Source: Kitasatospora aureofaciens (GTDB lineage: Bacteria; Actinomycetota; Actinomycetes; Streptomycetales; Streptomycetaceae). From it: a DNA stretch of 64,000 nucleotides. Shown one piece after another: positions 20,194 to 29,360 of this stretch. The stretch spans positions 62,001 to 126,000 of the forward strand of contig NZ_JPRF03000019.1 in NCBI RefSeq assembly GCF_001188955.3, in the 5' to 3' direction. Position 1 is the first letter of the stretch; every line of letters starts with the position of its first letter. The position numbers and the translations under genes are program-made. The notes beneath the pieces are model-generated. The model had not been told where the DNA came from. It worked only from the letters and a program-made list of their open reading frames with translations, and made no database searches.

Positions 20194-22251
20194 GTGTCGA
20201 CCGTACACAGCTCGCCCGACAGCGGGATCCAGCGACCGACCGTGCCACCGGGGCCGGCCGGCGGGCGGGCGAGCCGCAACCCGCTCGTGCTGGCCGGCGG
20301 ACTCGCGCTGTCCTGGCTGGTGCCGACCGGTCTGGTCACGCTCCATCTGGGCATCCTGCTGCTGCCGCTGCTGCTGGTCGCGACGGCCTCCGTGATCCGG
20401 GTCGGCGGGGTGCTGCTCGACCGGCTCTTCGTCGCCGCGCTGATCCTGTTCGGCGGCGTGCTGACCCTCGGCCTGGTCTTCTCGCTCTGGCCCTGGGGCC
20501 TGTCCCCGGTCGCCACCACCGGCACCATGTTCAGCGTGCTGACGGTGGCCGCCTGGGCCGCCCGGCGCGCCCCGCGGCTGCCGCTGCGCTTCCGCTGGTC
20601 CGACCTGCTGGTGGTGGGCACCTTCGGCGGGCTCTGGCACTACCTCTACCACCCGGTCGCCGGTGCGACGGCGGCCGAGCGGGTCGCGTTCTTCGCGACG
20701 TCGGAGGACCGGCTCTCGCACTTCTCCTTCTTCTCCGCCATCGAGGGCGTGGGCGGTTTCAACTTCTTCCACCAGGACGCGGCCAAGGCCTACCTCATGC
20801 CGCCGTCCGAGGTGACCTATCCGCAGGGCTCGCACTTCCTGCTGGCCTGGACGGACACGCTGGTCCACTCCGCCGCGAACCCCGGCGACATGCTCCAGAC
20901 CATGAACCGGTACTTCCTGTACCTGCTCGTGGCGTACGCGCTGTTCTGCACCGCGCTGGTCTGGGCGGCACGGTGGATCGGCGGCCCGCGGCTGCGGGGC
21001 TGGCGGGCGGCGGCGGTGTGCGCGACCGTCGGCTCGATCATGTTCGCCAGCAACTACATGGACCTCCTGGTCCACGGCTTCGACTCGACCTTCATCGGCC
21101 TGCTGCTGATCGCGCTCTCCCTGGCGGTGCTGGTCCGGCCGGCGATGGGCCGCACCGAGTTCGTGCTGGCCGCCTCGGCCGGGCTGATCACCGTGACCTT
21201 CACGTACAACATCTACGGCGCGTTCGTCGGCGTGGCCCTGCTGGGCGCGCTGGTGGCGCACCGGCGCAAGTTCGCCGGGTACTGGTGGTGGACGCTCGGC
21301 GCGCTGCTGTGCGCGCTGGGCGTGGCCGCGCTGCCGAGCGTCCTGTCGGTCATGGGCAACCTGGACGTCGCGAGCGCCTCGAACATGAACGGCCCGAGCG
21401 TCGGGGCGGACCGCTCGGTACTCATCGGCGGCGGCCTGCTCGGTCTGTTGGCGGCGGCCATGCCGCGCAGTCGCCGCACGGCCACCGGCCAGGCCCACCT
21501 GGCGGTGCTGCTGGGCACCGGCGCGGTGCTCAGCGCCTTCGCCGCCTACCAGCTGCACAGCATCGGCCGGTACTCCTACTACTTCCACAAGATGACGGCC
21601 GTGGGCGTCGTGGTCGCGCTGATCTCGGTCGGCGCCGTCGGCGTCATGCTGCAGACGCCGTACCGGGGCACCAGCCGGGCACTGCCGCGGCGCCTGGGCG
21701 AGCTCGCCCTCTCCGGGCTGGCCGTCGCCGCCGCGCTCAGCATGTTCGCCAACGTGCAGTGGGGCTTCCTGGCCACCAAGGACAACCCGTCCGCCTGGTC
21801 CGGCAACCCACTGGTGGCCTGGGGCCGCGGCGAGTTCGAGAGTGACATGGGCCCCAAGGGCGTCGAGGCGCTGGCCCCGCTGCGCGGCACGGGTGGCCCG
21901 GTGATCGCCCTCGTCTCCAACGACGACTACAAGAACCTCAAGGCCACCTGGCTCGCCTCGCTGCTGAACCGGCGCGGCGGTGACATGAAGGCGCTGTACG
22001 AGATGCACTGGGTGGACATCGGCGGTCCCCAGGTCAAGGAGGAGGACTACCAGCGCTCCTTCGGCCGGCTCAAGGGCGCGATCGACATGCTCCCGGCCCC
22101 GCACCCGCCGGTGACCATCCTGACCGCGGACCGTGCGGTGGGTGACCGGATCAAGCGCGACCTGGCGAAGCAGGGGGTGAAGGCCACCGTGCTGAGCGAC
22201 CCGGAGATGCTCTGGACGCAGCCCTGGGGCCGCACCTTCCCCGGGGTCTGA
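20194..22251 (+). CDS. large polytopic membrane protein, GT-C-like glycosyltransferase candidate
   Basis: 685 aa, GTG start with CCGGAGGGG upstream. About a dozen hydrophobic helices fill residues 30-545, and a soluble region of about 130 residues closes the protein. Between helices lies EVTYPQGSHFLLAW (about 207-220), resembling the YPxG loops of GT-C enzymes that use polyprenyl-phosphate sugars outside the membrane. I do not recognise a named family. Context (lipid-sugar synthase and GtrA before it, flippase-like gene after it) supports a glycan transfer or polymerisation role. A TATGCT -10-like box lies upstream at 20093-20098. Confidence 0.65.
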   Translation: MSTVHSSPDSGIQRPTVPPGPAGGRASRNPLVLAGGLALSWLVPTGLVTLHLGILLLPLLLVATASVIRVGGVLLDRLFVAALILFGGVLTLGLVFSLWPWGLSPVATTGTMFSVLTVAAWAARRAPRLPLRFRWSDLLVVGTFGGLWHYLYHPVAGATAAERVAFFATSEDRLSHFSFFSAIEGVGGFNFFHQDAAKAYLMPPSEVTYPQGSHFLLAWTDTLVHSAANPGDMLQTMNRYFLYLLVAYALFCTALVWAARWIGGPRLRGWRAAAVCATVGSIMFASNYMDLLVHGFDSTFIGLLLIALSLAVLVRPAMGRTEFVLAASAGLITVTFTYNIYGAFVGVALLGALVAHRRKFAGYWWWTLGALLCALGVAALPSVLSVMGNLDVASASNMNGPSVGADRSVLIGGGLLGLLAAAMPRSRRTATGQAHLAVLLGTGAVLSAFAAYQLHSIGRYSYYFHKMTAVGVVVALISVGAVGVMLQTPYRGTSRALPRRLGELALSGLAVAAALSMFANVQWGFLATKDNPSAWSGNPLVAWGRGEFESDMGPKGVEALAPLRGTGGPVIALVSNDDYKNLKATWLASLLNRRGGDMKALYEMHWVDIGGPQVKEEDYQRSFGRLKGAIDMLPAPHPPVTILTADRAVGDRIKRDLAKQGVKATVLSDPEMLWTQPWGRTFPGV

Positions 22252-22302
22252 CAGGACGACCGGCGGGGCACGCGCGTGCACTGAGCGTTTACGCCGACCC
22301 GC

Positions 22303-22308
22303 TACTAT
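22303..22308 (+). promoter_or_regulatory. candidate -10 box before the flippase-like gene
   Basis: TACTAT stands out in GC-rich DNA 78 bases before the start codon; the -35 region is not convincing. Confidence 0.3.
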
Positions 22309-22385
22309 TCACAGCAATCGCACGGCCCGGTCGGCCTCGTGCGTGGACGTGTGGCATGGCCGGCCGGTGAATCGGTGGTCATGTG

Positions 22386-23708
22386 ATGAAGAACCCGATC
22401 GCCAAGCTGCTTGGGGTGCTTCCCCCGGGGGCGCGGCTCGTGGTCGGTGGCACGGTCGTGCTCGGAGCCTCGGCGTACGTCTACATGGCGCTCGTGGGCT
22501 ACAGCCTGAGCACCGTCGGCGCGGCCAGGGTGACGATGCTCTGGACCATCGTGATGTCCGTGGGGTGGGGGCTCTTCCAGCCGGTCGAGCTGGAGCTGAC
22601 CCGACTGGTGGCCGCCCGCAAGGTCGCGGGGCACGGTGCGCTGCCCGCGGTGCGGCGGATGCTGCTGCTCGCCATGGCGATCCTGGTCGCGGTCTGCGGA
22701 GTGCTGGCCGTCGCCGCCCGCCCGATCGCCGACCAGTTGTTCAGCGGTGACCGCAGCCTGGTGGTCGCGCTGGCCGGCGGCCTGGCCGGCCTCGCGGTGA
22801 GCTCGGTCGCCCGCGGCGCGCTGGCGGGCCTGGGGCTGTTCGGCCCGTACGGCACCCAGCTGGCGGTCGACGGCGGCCTGCGGATAGGGCTGGCCGGTGT
22901 GGCGGCGGCGGTCGGCCTGCACTCGGCGATGGCCTTCGGCCTGATCCTGTTCGTCTCCCCGCTGCTGGCCTCGCTGATCGGCCTGCGCGACACCCTGGCC
23001 GACCGCACCCCGGGGCCCGAGGTCTCCTGGAAGCAGCTGACCGGAGGCCTCGGCCTGCTGATCGCCTCGGTCATGCTCAGCCAGCTGGTGGTCAACGCGA
23101 CCGTGGTCTGCGTGCGCCTGCTCTCGCCGAAGCACTCCGAGGCCTCCGACGCGCTGGTCTTCGCGATCGGCCAGGCCGTGGTGATGGCCCGGGCGCCGCT
23201 GTTCGCCTACAGCGCCCTGCAGGCCTCGATGGTCTCCGCGCTCTCCGGCGCCGCCGCGGCCGGCAACCACGCCGAGTTCCGCAAGGTGCTGACCCGCACC
23301 ACCGCGATCGTCGCCGCGATGTGTATCGGCGGCGGCCTGCCGGTGATCGTGCTCGGCTCCCGACTCAACCCGCTGCTGTTCAACGCGAAGGACGTGCTCG
23401 GACCACTGGACTTCGTCTGGCTGGTGTTCGGGACGCTCTGCTACGTCCTGGCGACGGTCTTCGGCCAGGCGTTGATGTCGAGCGCCCAGCACCGCCGCCA
23501 GCTGGTGGGCTGGACCGCCGGTTCCGTAGCATTGGTGGCTGTCGCGCTCGCTCCGGGTGACGTCGGCCTCCGCGCGGAGCTCGCCTACCTGGCCGGCTCG
23601 CTGGTCAGCGCGGTCCTGATGCTGTGGTCGCTCTACCGCGCGTTCCCGTCCCGTCCCGCCGCCGTCCCGTCCGACCGGTCCGCAGCAGAGCCGCTGCGGA
23701 CGTCCTGA
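22386..23708 (+). CDS. polysaccharide biosynthesis / Wzx-like flippase
   Basis: 440 aa from ATG 22386; a GTG one codon upstream is an alternative. The protein has some twelve membrane helices and few polar loops, as in the MOP superfamily (Wzx/MurJ/MATE-like). Such proteins move lipid-linked oligosaccharides across the membrane. Family membership is inferred from size, hydrophobic pattern and neighbours, since MOP proteins conserve little sequence. The C-terminal tail is short and Ser/Pro-rich. Confidence 0.7.
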   Translation: MKNPIAKLLGVLPPGARLVVGGTVVLGASAYVYMALVGYSLSTVGAARVTMLWTIVMSVGWGLFQPVELELTRLVAARKVAGHGALPAVRRMLLLAMAILVAVCGVLAVAARPIADQLFSGDRSLVVALAGGLAGLAVSSVARGALAGLGLFGPYGTQLAVDGGLRIGLAGVAAAVGLHSAMAFGLILFVSPLLASLIGLRDTLADRTPGPEVSWKQLTGGLGLLIASVMLSQLVVNATVVCVRLLSPKHSEASDALVFAIGQAVVMARAPLFAYSALQASMVSALSGAAAAGNHAEFRKVLTRTTAIVAAMCIGGGLPVIVLGSRLNPLLFNAKDVLGPLDFVWLVFGTLCYVLATVFGQALMSSAQHRRQLVGWTAGSVALVAVALAPGDVGLRAELAYLAGSLVSAVLMLWSLYRAFPSRPAAVPSDRSAAEPLRTS

Positions 23709-23794
23709 GGTGCGGGGGCCCGACGCCATGACCATCACCCATAGACAGACCCGAGGCACGGGCCGCCGTGCCGTTCGCGAAGCATGGAGCACCT

Positions 23795-24484
23795 GTGTCC
23801 GAGTATGACAACGTCTGGCTGGTGATCCCTGCCTACAACGAAGGCCAGGTGATCGCCGAGGTCGTGGAGGGGGCGCGCAAGACCTTCCCGAACATCGTGG
23901 TGGTGGACGACGGCTGCACCGACGACACGGCCCAGCACGTCATGACGACCGGCGCCCACCTGGTGCGGCACCCGGTCAACCTGGGGCAGGGCGCCGCGCT
24001 CCAGACCGGTCTGAAGTACGCCCTGGAGCAGGAGGGCGCAGAGTACTTCGCGACCTTCGACGCGGACGGCCAGCACCAGACCGCGGACGTCGAGAAGATG
24101 GTGGCGCTGCTGCGCGAGGGCGAGGCCGACATCGTGCTCGGCTCCCGCTTCATCGAGCAGACCGGCCAGGTGCCGTGGATCAAGCGCGTGGTGCTGCGCA
24201 CCGCCGCCGCGGTCAGCCCGACGGCCCGCAAGCTCAAGCTCACCGACGCGCACAACGGTCTGCGCGTGATGAACCGCGAGGCCGCCAGCCGGATCAAGAT
24301 CACCATGAACGGCATGGCGCACGCTTCGGAGATCGTTTCCTTCCTCGCCGGCTCGGACCTCCGGGTCGCCGAGGTCCCGGTGGACATCCTGTACACCGAC
24401 TACTCGCGCGCCAAGGGCCAGTCCCTGATCAACGGCGTGAACATCCTCTTCGACATCTCGCTGCGGGAGCGTAACCGCCGATGA
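23795..24484 (+). CDS. GT2 family glycosyltransferase (dolichyl-phosphate mannose synthase-like)
   Basis: 229 aa, cytosolic, no membrane helix. GT-A motifs are IPAYNEGQVI (11-20), VVDDG (36-40) and DADGQH (89-94), followed by GSRF and NGLRVMNRE, all typical of polyprenyl-phosphate sugar synthases. I chose GTG 23795 because GGAG lies five bases before it; an in-frame GTG at 23768 would add nine residues. The stop overlaps the next start (ATGA), tying it to a DUF2304 protein that may anchor it to the membrane, a recurrent pairing. Confidence 0.9.
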   Translation: MSEYDNVWLVIPAYNEGQVIAEVVEGARKTFPNIVVVDDGCTDDTAQHVMTTGAHLVRHPVNLGQGAALQTGLKYALEQEGAEYFATFDADGQHQTADVEKMVALLREGEADIVLGSRFIEQTGQVPWIKRVVLRTAAAVSPTARKLKLTDAHNGLRVMNREAASRIKITMNGMAHASEIVSFLAGSDLRVAEVPVDILYTDYSRAKGQSLINGVNILFDISLRERNRR

Positions 24485-24858
24485 ATCACCTCTGGATCCA
24501 GCTGATCCTGGTCGTGGCCGCGGTGGCCATGGCCCTCCTGTTCGTCCGGCGCTGGGACGCCGCGAACACCCGGGCGTGGAAGCGCATCGCCTTCGCGCTG
24601 TTCGTGATCGCCAACGTCGTCGCCATCCTGTGGCCGTCCGGCGTGACCAAGCTGGCCACCGCGCTCGGCGTCGGCCGCGGTACCGACCTGGTGCTCTACC
24701 TGATGGTGATCGCCATGGGCTTCCTCACCCTCAACACCTACCTGCGCTTCCGCTCGCTGGAGAAGAAGCTCACCGACCTGGCCCGCACCGTGGCCATCAC
24801 CGAGGGCGTCCGCCACAACAGCGACCGCCTGGACACCCCGGTCGGCTCCGACCACTGA
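24481..24858 (+). CDS. DUF2304 membrane protein
   Basis: 125 aa with three hydrophobic helices (about 5-22, 35-52, 66-86) and a basic, helical tail (RFRSLEKKLTDLARTV). DUF2304 proteins commonly sit beside GT2 enzymes, as here with a four-base overlap. Their role is not established; membrane recruitment of the partner is a reasonable guess. Confidence 0.85.
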   Translation: MNHLWIQLILVVAAVAMALLFVRRWDAANTRAWKRIAFALFVIANVVAILWPSGVTKLATALGVGRGTDLVLYLMVIAMGFLTLNTYLRFRSLEKKLTDLARTVAITEGVRHNSDRLDTPVGSDH

Positions 24859-24897
24859 CCGGCCGCCTCCCGCGCGGCACGGTGACGAGCACGAGGA

Positions 24898-24926
24898 GGG
24901 GGTCGCACCCGCTGGGTGCGGCCCCC
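24898..24926 (+). terminator. terminator after the DUF2304 gene
   Basis: GGGGGTCGCACCC and GGGTGCGGCCCCC form a 13-bp stem (one G-T pair) with a three-base loop, 40 bases after the stop codon. It separates the first six glycan genes from the last two. Confidence 0.7.
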
Positions 24927-25153
24927 TTCCGGCCGTACAGGGAAATCCGTCTTTCCGGAGACCGTCCTGAACCGGGCGGTCCACCACGACCGTCTTCCGG
25001 GGTATCGGCCCGCCGACCACGGCGGCCCGTGCACTGGTTCGCAGCGGTACCGCCCGGCGACCACCGGCCGGAAGCTGGTTGACTTGGCTCGCCCGGCGGC
25101 CGCGGCCGGGCGGCACCGAAGCATGATCCAGGACCAGGAGGTGCGGCGCTGCC

Positions 25154-26047
25154 ATGAGCGTCGATTTCGTCATCCCGTACTACGGCGACCCGGAGTACCT
25201 GTTCGCCACCATCGACAGCATCCGGGCCCAGCACCAGCAGGACTGGCGGCTGACCGTGGTGGACGACCAGTACCCGGGCAACCGGGCGCTGGAGTACATC
25301 GAGGGCCTGAACGACGAGCGGATCCGCTACGTCCGCAACGAGGAGCGGCTCGGCCCCAACGGCAACACCTACAAGGCGTCCACCCTGGCCGAGCGCGAGT
25401 TCGTCTCGATGATGGGTGCCGACGACCTGCTGGAGCCGAACTACCTGGACGTCGTCCTGGAGCGGATGAAGGCCGACCCGAACGCGATCGCGGTCCAGCC
25501 GGGCGTGAAGGTGATGGACAGCGACGGGGTCCTGGTGCCGTCGCTCGGCATCGGCGACAAGGTCAAGCGCCGGATCGCCGCCCCGGCCCGCAAGGCCGGC
25601 CTGATCAGCGGCGAGGACGCGGTGAAGAGCCTGCTGTCCGGCAACTGGCTGTACACCCCGTCGCTCCTCTACCGGCAGTCCGCGCTGTCGAAGATCCCGT
25701 ACCGCCCGGACATCGACGCCGTGCACGACCTGGCGTTCATGGTCGACATGCTGATGGAGGGCGGCAACCTGCTGGTCGACGAGCGCGAGGTGTTCCGCTA
25801 CCGGCGCCACCAGGCCAGCGACTCCTCGACCCGGGTGAAGGACGGCAAGCGCTTCGACGAGGAGCTGCGCTACTACGGGCTGATCGCCAAGGAGCTGCGC
25901 GCCAAGGGCTGGAACGCGGCGGCCCGCTCGGCCGACCTGCACCTCTCCTCCCGGCTGCACGCCCTGATGGTGGCCGCCGGGCGCCTCGGTGCGGGGGACT
26001 TCGCCCACGCCGGCGCCATGGTCGGCCGCGCCGTCCGCAGCAGCTGA
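25154..26047 (+). CDS. GT2 family glycosyltransferase
   Basis: 297 aa, soluble. The GT-A start is FVIPYYGDPEYL (5-16), then VVDDQYPG (35-42) and GADDLLEPNY (88-97). The acidic metal motif is ADD, as in rhamnosyl- and galactosyl-type family 2 enzymes. The C-terminal half is helical with many Arg. CAGGAGGTG lies upstream of the ATG. Probably transfers a sugar to the growing lipid-linked glycan; donor and acceptor unknown. It begins a new unit after a terminator and a 295-bp gap in which I see no other gene. Confidence 0.88.
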   Translation: MSVDFVIPYYGDPEYLFATIDSIRAQHQQDWRLTVVDDQYPGNRALEYIEGLNDERIRYVRNEERLGPNGNTYKASTLAEREFVSMMGADDLLEPNYLDVVLERMKADPNAIAVQPGVKVMDSDGVLVPSLGIGDKVKRRIAAPARKAGLISGEDAVKSLLSGNWLYTPSLLYRQSALSKIPYRPDIDAVHDLAFMVDMLMEGGNLLVDEREVFRYRRHQASDSSTRVKDGKRFDEELRYYGLIAKELRAKGWNAAARSADLHLSSRLHALMVAAGRLGAGDFAHAGAMVGRAVRSS

Positions 26048-26144
26048 CCGGGCGCCGAACGGGCGGAATTATCATGTCGGCTGATCCCGATCGCCGACCC
26101 ACCATGCCACTCACCGGACGTGGCCATGCACGGAAGTGACTGAC

Positions 26145-27965
26145 ATGACTGATCTGGCCACCAGCCCGGTCGGCGGCTCCGAGGCGGAGCACCGGCAACC
26201 GGAGGGCGCGAGCGCGACCCGCCCCGGGCGGATGGACGGCCTGCTGGCACGCCCCTGGGCGGTCCGTTCGGCCGAGGCACTGGTCTCGATCGCGGCGGCG
26301 TTCGCCTTCACGCTGCTCTGCAGCCGCATCGACGTGAACCCGCTCAACCGGGTCGGCCAGGTCAGCGGTCTGGCGATGCTGCAGAAGTACGCCGCGGTGG
26401 TGGGCCTGCCAGTCCTCGCCGTGCTGCTCTACGCCGCCTACCGGGGCACCCTGGCCCGCTACCAGCTGGTCCAGCGGCTGGTCTGTGCGGCCGTCGCGGG
26501 CCTGGCCACCGGCGCGGTGGCCGGCGGCATCGCCGTGGCGCTGCACGGCACCCAGTGGGGCCTCGGCGGTCAGGAGGGCGACCCGGGCAACCTCATCGGC
26601 ATGGCCAACGACATGCTGCGCGGCCAGGGCCTGCCCGGCGTCTACCCGCCCGGTTTCCCGGGGGTGCTGGCGATCTGGTCGAAGCTGTTCTACGGCGGCA
26701 TCGGTGGCGGCGGCTACGCCATGAAGGACCTCCAGCTGATCTTCAGCGCGCTGGTCGGCCCGATGGCCTACCTGTCCTGGCGGCTGCTGCTGCGCCCGTT
26801 CTGGGCGCTGCTGGTGGCCGTCCCGGCCGCGATCCTGTTCCTGGACCCGATCCGGCCGTACAGCCACGTCACCATGCTGGTCATGGTGCCGATGCTGGCC
26901 GCGGCGCTGCGCGAGCTGCGCCGGGCGCACCAGCTGACCACCCGCTCCACCGTCTGGCGCGGTGTCGGCTTCGGCGTCTCGTTCGGCCTGATGTTCCTCT
27001 GGTACTCGGGCTGGTTCGTCTGGGCCGCGCCGGGGGTGCTGGTCCTGACGCTGTTCCTGGTGCCGTGGCGCAAGGGCGCCGCCCGGTTGAAGCCGGTGCT
27101 GCTGTTCCTGGCGGCGACCCTGGTCAGTGCCGCCGTGGTCGGCGCGCCGCTGCTGTACCAGCTGGTGCGGCTGGGGGCCGAGGCCAAGGACCGGTACGCC
27201 TACCTCTCGGTGTACATCGACCCGGCGTACGTCATGGGCTGGGCCTCGGACCGGGCCGGCGACCTGACCTACCACGACTTCCCGTGGCGCGGCGAGCTGG
27301 CCGGGCAGAGCGCCTACACCCTGCTGCTGCTGGCCGGTGTCGCGCTGGCGCTCGGCCTCGGGCTGCGCAGCATCGTGGTCCGGACCACCGCGGTCACCCT
27401 GGTCAGCGCCTGGCTGCTGCGGTACTGGTTCGCCTCCCACCTGGCCCAGGCCAAGGCCGTCCAGCTGTACCCGCGCACCACCTGGATCATCCTCTACGCG
27501 CTGATGATCCTCGCGGTGCTCGGCCTGATGTTCGTCGTCCAGCGGGGTACGGCCTGGCTGCGCACCGTCCAGCGCGTCGGCACCGACGGCGGGCCGGCCC
27601 CGCTGACCCTGCGCCCGGAGGTCACCGGCCGCCTGGTCGCCGGCGCGGTCTGCGCGGTGGCGCTCTTCGCCACCATGGCGGCCTCCTGGTCGGTGGACCG
27701 CTACATGCCGACCACCGACCCGAAGCTCCTGCCGAGCAGCGGCAGCCAGAACGTGGACATGGGCATCGACGCCTGGCGGGCGCACATCCTGGTGAACCGC
27801 GACGGCAAGTGCCCCAAGTTCGACCCGGCCGGCCCGCACGACTGCGCGCCGGTGAACAAGGGGCTCAAGGAGTACAACAACGGTCCCGACAAGGGCCAGT
27901 TGTGGTGCAGCAACGTGCCCGGTGACGCGTGGGCGCTGGTCTGCGGCACCAAGCGACCCTGGTGA
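26145..27965 (+). CDS. polytopic GT-C-like glycosyltransferase (arabinofuranosyltransferase-like)
   Basis: 606 aa. ATG 26145 is chosen over GTG 26136 because GGAAG lies nine bases before the ATG. About twelve membrane helices are followed by a C-terminal soluble domain (about 520-606) with four cysteines that could pair. The loop GMANDMLRGQGLPGVYPPGFP (about 162-182) resembles the first extracytoplasmic loop of AftA-like and other GT-C enzymes that use decaprenyl-phosphate sugars. The precise sugar is not predictable. TATCAT at 26070-26075 is a possible -10 box. Confidence 0.65.
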   Translation: MTDLATSPVGGSEAEHRQPEGASATRPGRMDGLLARPWAVRSAEALVSIAAAFAFTLLCSRIDVNPLNRVGQVSGLAMLQKYAAVVGLPVLAVLLYAAYRGTLARYQLVQRLVCAAVAGLATGAVAGGIAVALHGTQWGLGGQEGDPGNLIGMANDMLRGQGLPGVYPPGFPGVLAIWSKLFYGGIGGGGYAMKDLQLIFSALVGPMAYLSWRLLLRPFWALLVAVPAAILFLDPIRPYSHVTMLVMVPMLAAALRELRRAHQLTTRSTVWRGVGFGVSFGLMFLWYSGWFVWAAPGVLVLTLFLVPWRKGAARLKPVLLFLAATLVSAAVVGAPLLYQLVRLGAEAKDRYAYLSVYIDPAYVMGWASDRAGDLTYHDFPWRGELAGQSAYTLLLLAGVALALGLGLRSIVVRTTAVTLVSAWLLRYWFASHLAQAKAVQLYPRTTWIILYALMILAVLGLMFVVQRGTAWLRTVQRVGTDGGPAPLTLRPEVTGRLVAGAVCAVALFATMAASWSVDRYMPTTDPKLLPSSGSQNVDMGIDAWRAHILVNRDGKCPKFDPAGPHDCAPVNKGLKEYNNGPDKGQLWCSNVPGDAWALVCGTKRPW

Positions 27966-28010
27966 CGCGGCCGGGCGGCGGCAGCCGCCCGCTCTGACGG
28001 TCACCCCCTC

Positions 28011-28040
28011 GGGGCCGGTGAGGTACGCCTCACCGGCCCC
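28011..28040 (+). terminator. terminator after the glycan locus
   Basis: Perfect 13-bp stem GGGGCCGGTGAGG / CCTCACCGGCCCC with loop TACG. Confidence 0.8.
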
Positions 28041-28272
28041 GATTGGCATCCGGGCTGCTCCATGTGGCAGTATGTCCAAGTTGCTCGGTTGAGTGCCGAT
28101 GCTGCGCGCCTCCCGCCGGGAGGACTGGAAGCGAGTCCCATGTACTCGTCGTTCCCGTGATGGCCGTCAAGCGTGAGTTCTACGCCGCGGCAGCTGCGGG
28201 GCGAAAGTACGGGAATCTTCCGGGAAGCGTGTGCGGGGCCTCGGCCCGGCCACCCCCCACCCCGAAAGTTCG

Positions 28273-28301
28273 AAACCGACGAAGTACTTCGCCGGTTTTT
28301 T
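28273..28301 (+). terminator. intrinsic terminator-like hairpin in the rpsJ leader (possible attenuator)
   Basis: AAACCG-a-CGAAG pairs with CTTCG-c-CGGTTT (28273-28298) and runs straight into six T (28296-28301). This is a classical factor-independent terminator, rare in such GC-rich DNA. It lies 84 bases before rpsJ and inside the presumed leader, so attenuation is the natural reading. Confidence 0.6.
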
Positions 28302-28384
28302 GCAAGCGCGAGTGCGACACGCCCGAGCGCGGGGGTCGGAGGGGAGTCGTGAAGTGACTAAGGACAAAGGACTACTGAGTAGCC

Positions 28385-28693
28385 ATGGCGGGACAGAAGA
28401 TCCGCATCCGGCTCAAGGCCTACGACCACGAGGTCATCGACTCCTCGGCGAAGAAGATCGTCGAGACGGTGATCCGTACTGGTGCGCAGGTCGCGGGCCC
28501 GGTGCCGCTGCCCACTGAGAAGAACGTGTACTGCGTCATCCGCTCGCCGCACAAGTACAAGGACTCGCGCGAGCACTTCGAGATGCGTACTCACAAGCGT
28601 CTGATCGACATCCTCGACCCCACGCCGAAGACGGTTGACTCGCTCATGCGTCTCGACCTGCCGGCTGGCGTCGACATCGAGATCAAGCTCTGA
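28385..28693 (+). CDS. rpsJ: 30S ribosomal protein S10
   Basis: 102 aa, standard length; [19 protein letters not shown] start and conserved THKRLIDI segment. S10 binds the head of the small subunit and, as NusE, takes part in antitermination. The whole S10 set follows in the canonical order, rplC starting 14 bases later. Confidence 0.98.
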   Translation: MAGQKIRIRLKAYDHEVIDSSAKKIVETVIRTGAQVAGPVPLPTEKNVYCVIRSPHKYKDSREHFEMRTHKRLIDILDPTPKTVDSLMRLDLPAGVDIEIKL

Positions 28694-28707
28694 GAGGCGC
28701 ACCGAAG

Positions 28708-29355
28708 ATGGCTAAGCAGATTAAGGGCATCCTGGGCGAGAAGCTCGGCATGACCCAGGTCTGGGACGAGAACAACCGGGTCGTCCCGGTGACCGTCGTC
28801 AAGGCTGGGCCGAATGTCGTGACCCAGGTCCACACCGCCGACAGCGCGGCCGGCTACAGCGCCGTCCAGCTCGGCTTCGGCGAGATCGACCCCCGCAAGG
28901 TGAACAAGCCCCTCGCGGGCCACTTCGCCAAGGCCGGTGTCACCCCGCGCCGCCACCTGGTCGAGATCCGTACCTCGGACGCGTCCGAGTACACCCTGGG
29001 CCAGGAGATCACCGCCGAGCTGTTCGAGGCGGGTGTCAAGGTCGACGTGACCGGCACCTCCAAGGGCAAGGGCTTCGCCGGTGTCATGAAGCGTCACAAC
29101 TTCAAGGGTCTCGGCGCCGGTCACGGCACCCAGCGCAAGCACCGCTCGCCCGGTTCCATCGGTGGCTGCGCCACCCCGGGCCGTGTGTTCAAGGGCCTGC
29201 GCATGGCTGGTCGGATGGGCCACGAGCGTGTGACCACCCAGAACCTGACCGTGCACGCGGTCGACGCGGAGAAGGGCCTGCTGCTCATCAAGGGCGCCGT
29301 CCCGGGCCCGAACGGCGGCCTCGTCCTCGTCCGCACCGCGGCGAAGGGGCTGTGA
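28708..29355 (+). CDS. rplC: 50S ribosomal protein L3
   Basis: 215 aa; contains the long extension that reaches the peptidyl transferase centre, with the conserved [16 protein letters not shown] and [16 protein letters not shown] stretches. The latter carries the Gln that is methylated in E. coli. Actinobacterial length. Ends in the GTGA just before rplD. Confidence 0.98.
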   Translation: MAKQIKGILGEKLGMTQVWDENNRVVPVTVVKAGPNVVTQVHTADSAAGYSAVQLGFGEIDPRKVNKPLAGHFAKAGVTPRRHLVEIRTSDASEYTLGQEITAELFEAGVKVDVTGTSKGKGFAGVMKRHNFKGLGAGHGTQRKHRSPGSIGGCATPGRVFKGLRMAGRMGHERVTTQNLTVHAVDAEKGLLLIKGAVPGPNGGLVLVRTAAKGL

Positions 29356-29360
29356 AGGAT

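Larger units (their letters stand above)
27966..28384 (+). promoter_or_regulatory. rpsJ leader: S10 operon upstream region: terminator, promoter, structured leader
   Basis: 419 bp without a gene. A small hairpin (27973-27990) and a strong terminator (28011-28040) end the glycan locus. TTGGCA (28043-28048) and CAGTAT (28068-28073), 19 bases apart, may be the operon promoter. The leader of about 300 bases holds a stem CCTCCC-GCC-GGGAGG (28109-28123), a small stem GGACT/AGTCC just after it, and a hairpin with a T6 run at 28273-28301. From memory the first part of the leader resembles rpsJ leaders of other Streptomyces, which hints at autoregulation. Confidence 0.6.

Noticed and set aside
19543..22281. 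Open frame of over 900 codons on the minus strand opposite the glycan genes
   Set aside because: His/Gln/Arg-rich shadow of membrane protein genes, typical of antisense frames in high-GC DNA.
25737..28079. Long minus-strand open frame opposite the 26145 membrane protein gene
   Set aside because: Same shadow composition and no recognisable domain; the + strand gene is well supported.
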